From Bacillota bacterium (GTDB taxonomy: Bacteria; Bacillota; Clostridia; Christensenellales; Aristaeellaceae), in the NCBI GenBank assembly GCA_023416655.1, contig JAEZHK010000115.1:1-13905 (forward strand): DNA of 13,905 nucleotides, given 5' to 3'. The notes under the pieces were generated by a model. It saw nothing but the letters and a program-made list of their open reading frames with translations, was not told the DNA's origin and made no database searches. Shown in pieces: positions 13,705-13,905 of the stretch. Each line of letters starts with the position of its first letter. Within the stretch, counting starts at the first letter, position 1. A program made the position numbers and the translations under genes.

Positions 13705-13729
13705 TTATTTCATCCAAAGCGGCGAGAGA
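13705..13729 (-). repeat. Inverted fragment of the repeat element's right arm
   Basis: These 25 nt are the exact reverse complement of 11151-11175, the right-arm segment of copy 3 (TCTCTCGCCG...). It sits between the terminator and copy 4, in the opposite orientation, without its own left arm. It is probably a remnant of another copy or of a rearrangement. Confidence 0.75.
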
Positions 13730-13746
13730 ATGACGGATTGGGTTTA

Positions 13747-13905
13747 TACCAATTCCAAACATAAATGCGTCGTTGCGACGGATCTTTTCGCCCCTGCAAG
13801 GGTTGGTTTCCCTGCGGGAAACCAAGTCGCTTCGCGACCGCACGATTCAAATGGAATTTGAATCGTGCGCCGCTGTGTCGCTCTCCGCTTGAAATAGCGC
13901 TGCTA
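13747..13905. repeat. Near-palindromic repeat element, copy 4, cut by the window edge and carrying an insertion
   Basis: It starts TACCAATTCCAAACAT, continues with GATCTTTTCGCCCCTG as in copies 2 and 3, and resumes with TGTCGCTCTCCGCTTG at 13876 up to the apex at the window end. Between these two parts it has about 79 nt where copies 2 and 3 have 4. The right arm lies outside the window. Confidence 0.85.
13797..13875. other. Three-hairpin insertion inside repeat copy 4
   Basis: Three inverted repeats stand back to back: TTGGTTTCCC 13803-13812 with GGGAAACCAA 13816-13825; GTCGC 13826-13830 with GCGAC 13834-13838; and a 13-bp perfect stem 13840-13852 with 13856-13868. All have 3-nt loops. The set replaces a 4-nt segment of the element. 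The compact hairpin style recalls the array between dhaK and dhaL. Confidence 0.75.

Noticed and set aside
5363..13905. CRISPR array
   Set aside because: The repeats are about 158 bp, kilobases apart, palindromic and separated by genes. There are no short regular repeat-spacer units and no cas genes.

Overview
The window is GC-rich, and all eleven genes lie on the + strand. They are preceded by strong Shine-Dalgarno sequences (AAAGGAGG, GGAGG, AGGAGG). Separate DhaK and DhaL subunits, an AraNPQ-type ABC importer and intracellular GH51 enzymes together suggest a GC-rich member of the Firmicutes (Clostridia-like, plausibly a plant-fibre-degrading gut bacterium). The sequence alone does not fix the taxon.

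Region 1 (1-2013) holds two adjacent ATPase subunits of a carbohydrate/polyol ABC importer. The first is cut by the left edge. The two proteins differ from each other and each departs from consensus in one motif (LSNGQ in the first, Glu at the Q-loop position in the second).

Region 2 (2043-5365) is a polyol catabolic unit with its own promoter. It encodes a zinc-dependent dehydrogenase of the erythritol/L-threitol dehydrogenase type, then DhaK and DhaL of a dihydroxyacetone-type kinase, and ends at a strong terminator. The likely chemistry is polyol to ketose (erythrulose or dihydroxyacetone) to ketose phosphate. No DhaM and no tetrulose-phosphate isomerase are visible. Hairpins punctuate the operon: a perfect 17-bp hairpin before dhaK and an array of four hairpins between dhaK and dhaL.

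Region 3 (5740-13689) is an arabinoside utilisation locus. A near-consensus promoter with repeated GTTAAT-like boxes precedes a GH51 alpha-L-arabinofuranosidase, a secreted sugar-binding protein, two permeases and a terminator. Then come an ArsR-type HTH regulator with a large C-terminal domain, a second and divergent GH51 enzyme, and another terminator. The importer has no ATPase of its own here. It could use the pair in region 1 or a shared MsmX-type ATPase elsewhere.

The most unusual feature is a family of about 158-bp near-palindromic elements at 5363-5521, 7463-7620 and 11033-11190, with a fourth copy entering the right edge at 13747. All begin TACC; the three complete copies end GGTA. 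They can fold end to end into one long hairpin. Where copies differ in sequence, the opposite arm usually changes to keep the pairing (outer stem, inner stem and apex). The fourth copy carries an inserted set of three hairpins, and a 25-nt inverted fragment of the element lies just before it. These look like MITE-like or structured-RNA repeats maintained for their fold.
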